Assembly: GCA_016191205.1 (NCBI GenBank)
Contig: JACPPB010000026.1
Coordinates: 62,001 to 126,000 of the forward strand
Source: Gammaproteobacteria bacterium
Lineage (GTDB): Bacteria; Pseudomonadota; Gammaproteobacteria; Pseudomonadales; Porticoccaceae
Direction of reading: 5' to 3'
DNA length: 64,000 nt
Shown one piece after another: positions 63,761-64,000 of the stretch. A program made the position numbers and the translations under genes. A model generated the notes under the pieces. That model did no database searches. It was given only the letters and a program-made list of their open reading frames with translations, and was not told the DNA's origin. The stretch's first letter is position 1. Every line of letters starts with the position of its first letter.

Positions 63761-64000
63761 GCGAACACGCGGCGCCGCTCATTGCCATCACCGGCGCGAC
63801 CGGCTTCATCGGCAGCAACCTCTGTTTCCGCCTGCGAGCGTCGGGGTTTCGGGTACGCGCCCTGATACGCTCGCCCGGACGGGCGCAGTCGCTGGCGCGT
63901 GCCGGCATCGACATCCTTCCGGGTGATCTCGCCTCAGCGCCTGCGCTGCGACAATTGCTCGCCGGTAGTGCGGCCGTGATCCACTGCGCCGGCACCGTGC
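63757..64000 (+). CDS. NAD-dependent epimerase/dehydratase, truncated by window end (start codon uncertain)
   Basis: forward frame reads SEHAAPLIAITGATGFIGSNLCFRLRASGFRVRALIRSPGRAQSLARAGIDILPGDLASAPALRQLLAGSAAVIHCAGTV: Rossmann GxxGxxG. Confidence 0.8.
   Translation, partial: MSEHAAPLIAITGATGFIGSNLCFRLRASGFRVRALIRSPGRAQSLARAGIDILPGDLASAPALRQLLAGSAAVIHCAGTV

Overview
GC-rich, almost fully coding chromosomal window, most consistent with a gammaproteobacterium (judged from gene order: ubiE-ubiJ-ubiB-hisI-hisE-tatABC, aspS-yebC-ruvCAB-ybgC-tolQRAB-pal-cpoB-queE-queC, epmA-efp-epmB). I saw one tRNA (Lys-TTT) and no rRNA, CRISPR array, integrase or transposase. Most of it is housekeeping: iscS, trmJ, suhB, quinone and histidine biosynthesis, Tat, bioFB, cysE, the EF-P modification set, serB, PDH E1/E2, nadA, queCE, ruv, tol-pal, aspS, proS. 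The accessory content is (i) a four-gene tandem array of CaiB/BaiF class III CoA-transferases plus a fifth copy elsewhere, with a REP/MITE-like inverted repeat in one spacer; (ii) a PilZ protein next to a FimX-like REC-PAS-degenerate EAL protein, both interrupted by apparent single-base frameshifts at short C or G runs; (iii) an SDR gene with an out-of-frame internal deletion; (iv) a PlsC-GNAT fusion resembling the bifunctional ornithine lipid synthase OlsF; (v) an HU protein with a histone-H1-like Lys/Ala/Pro tail; (vi) a FAAL-epimerase locus cut by the window edge. A good BirA-type operator (CTGTCAACC-N15-GGTTAACAA) lies between bioB and comF. I found no convincing wholly new system. The best second-look items are the CaiB array, the frameshifted PilZ/FimX pair, the SDR deletion and the BirA-like site. 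All assignments are by eye from translated motifs and synteny; no searches were run.
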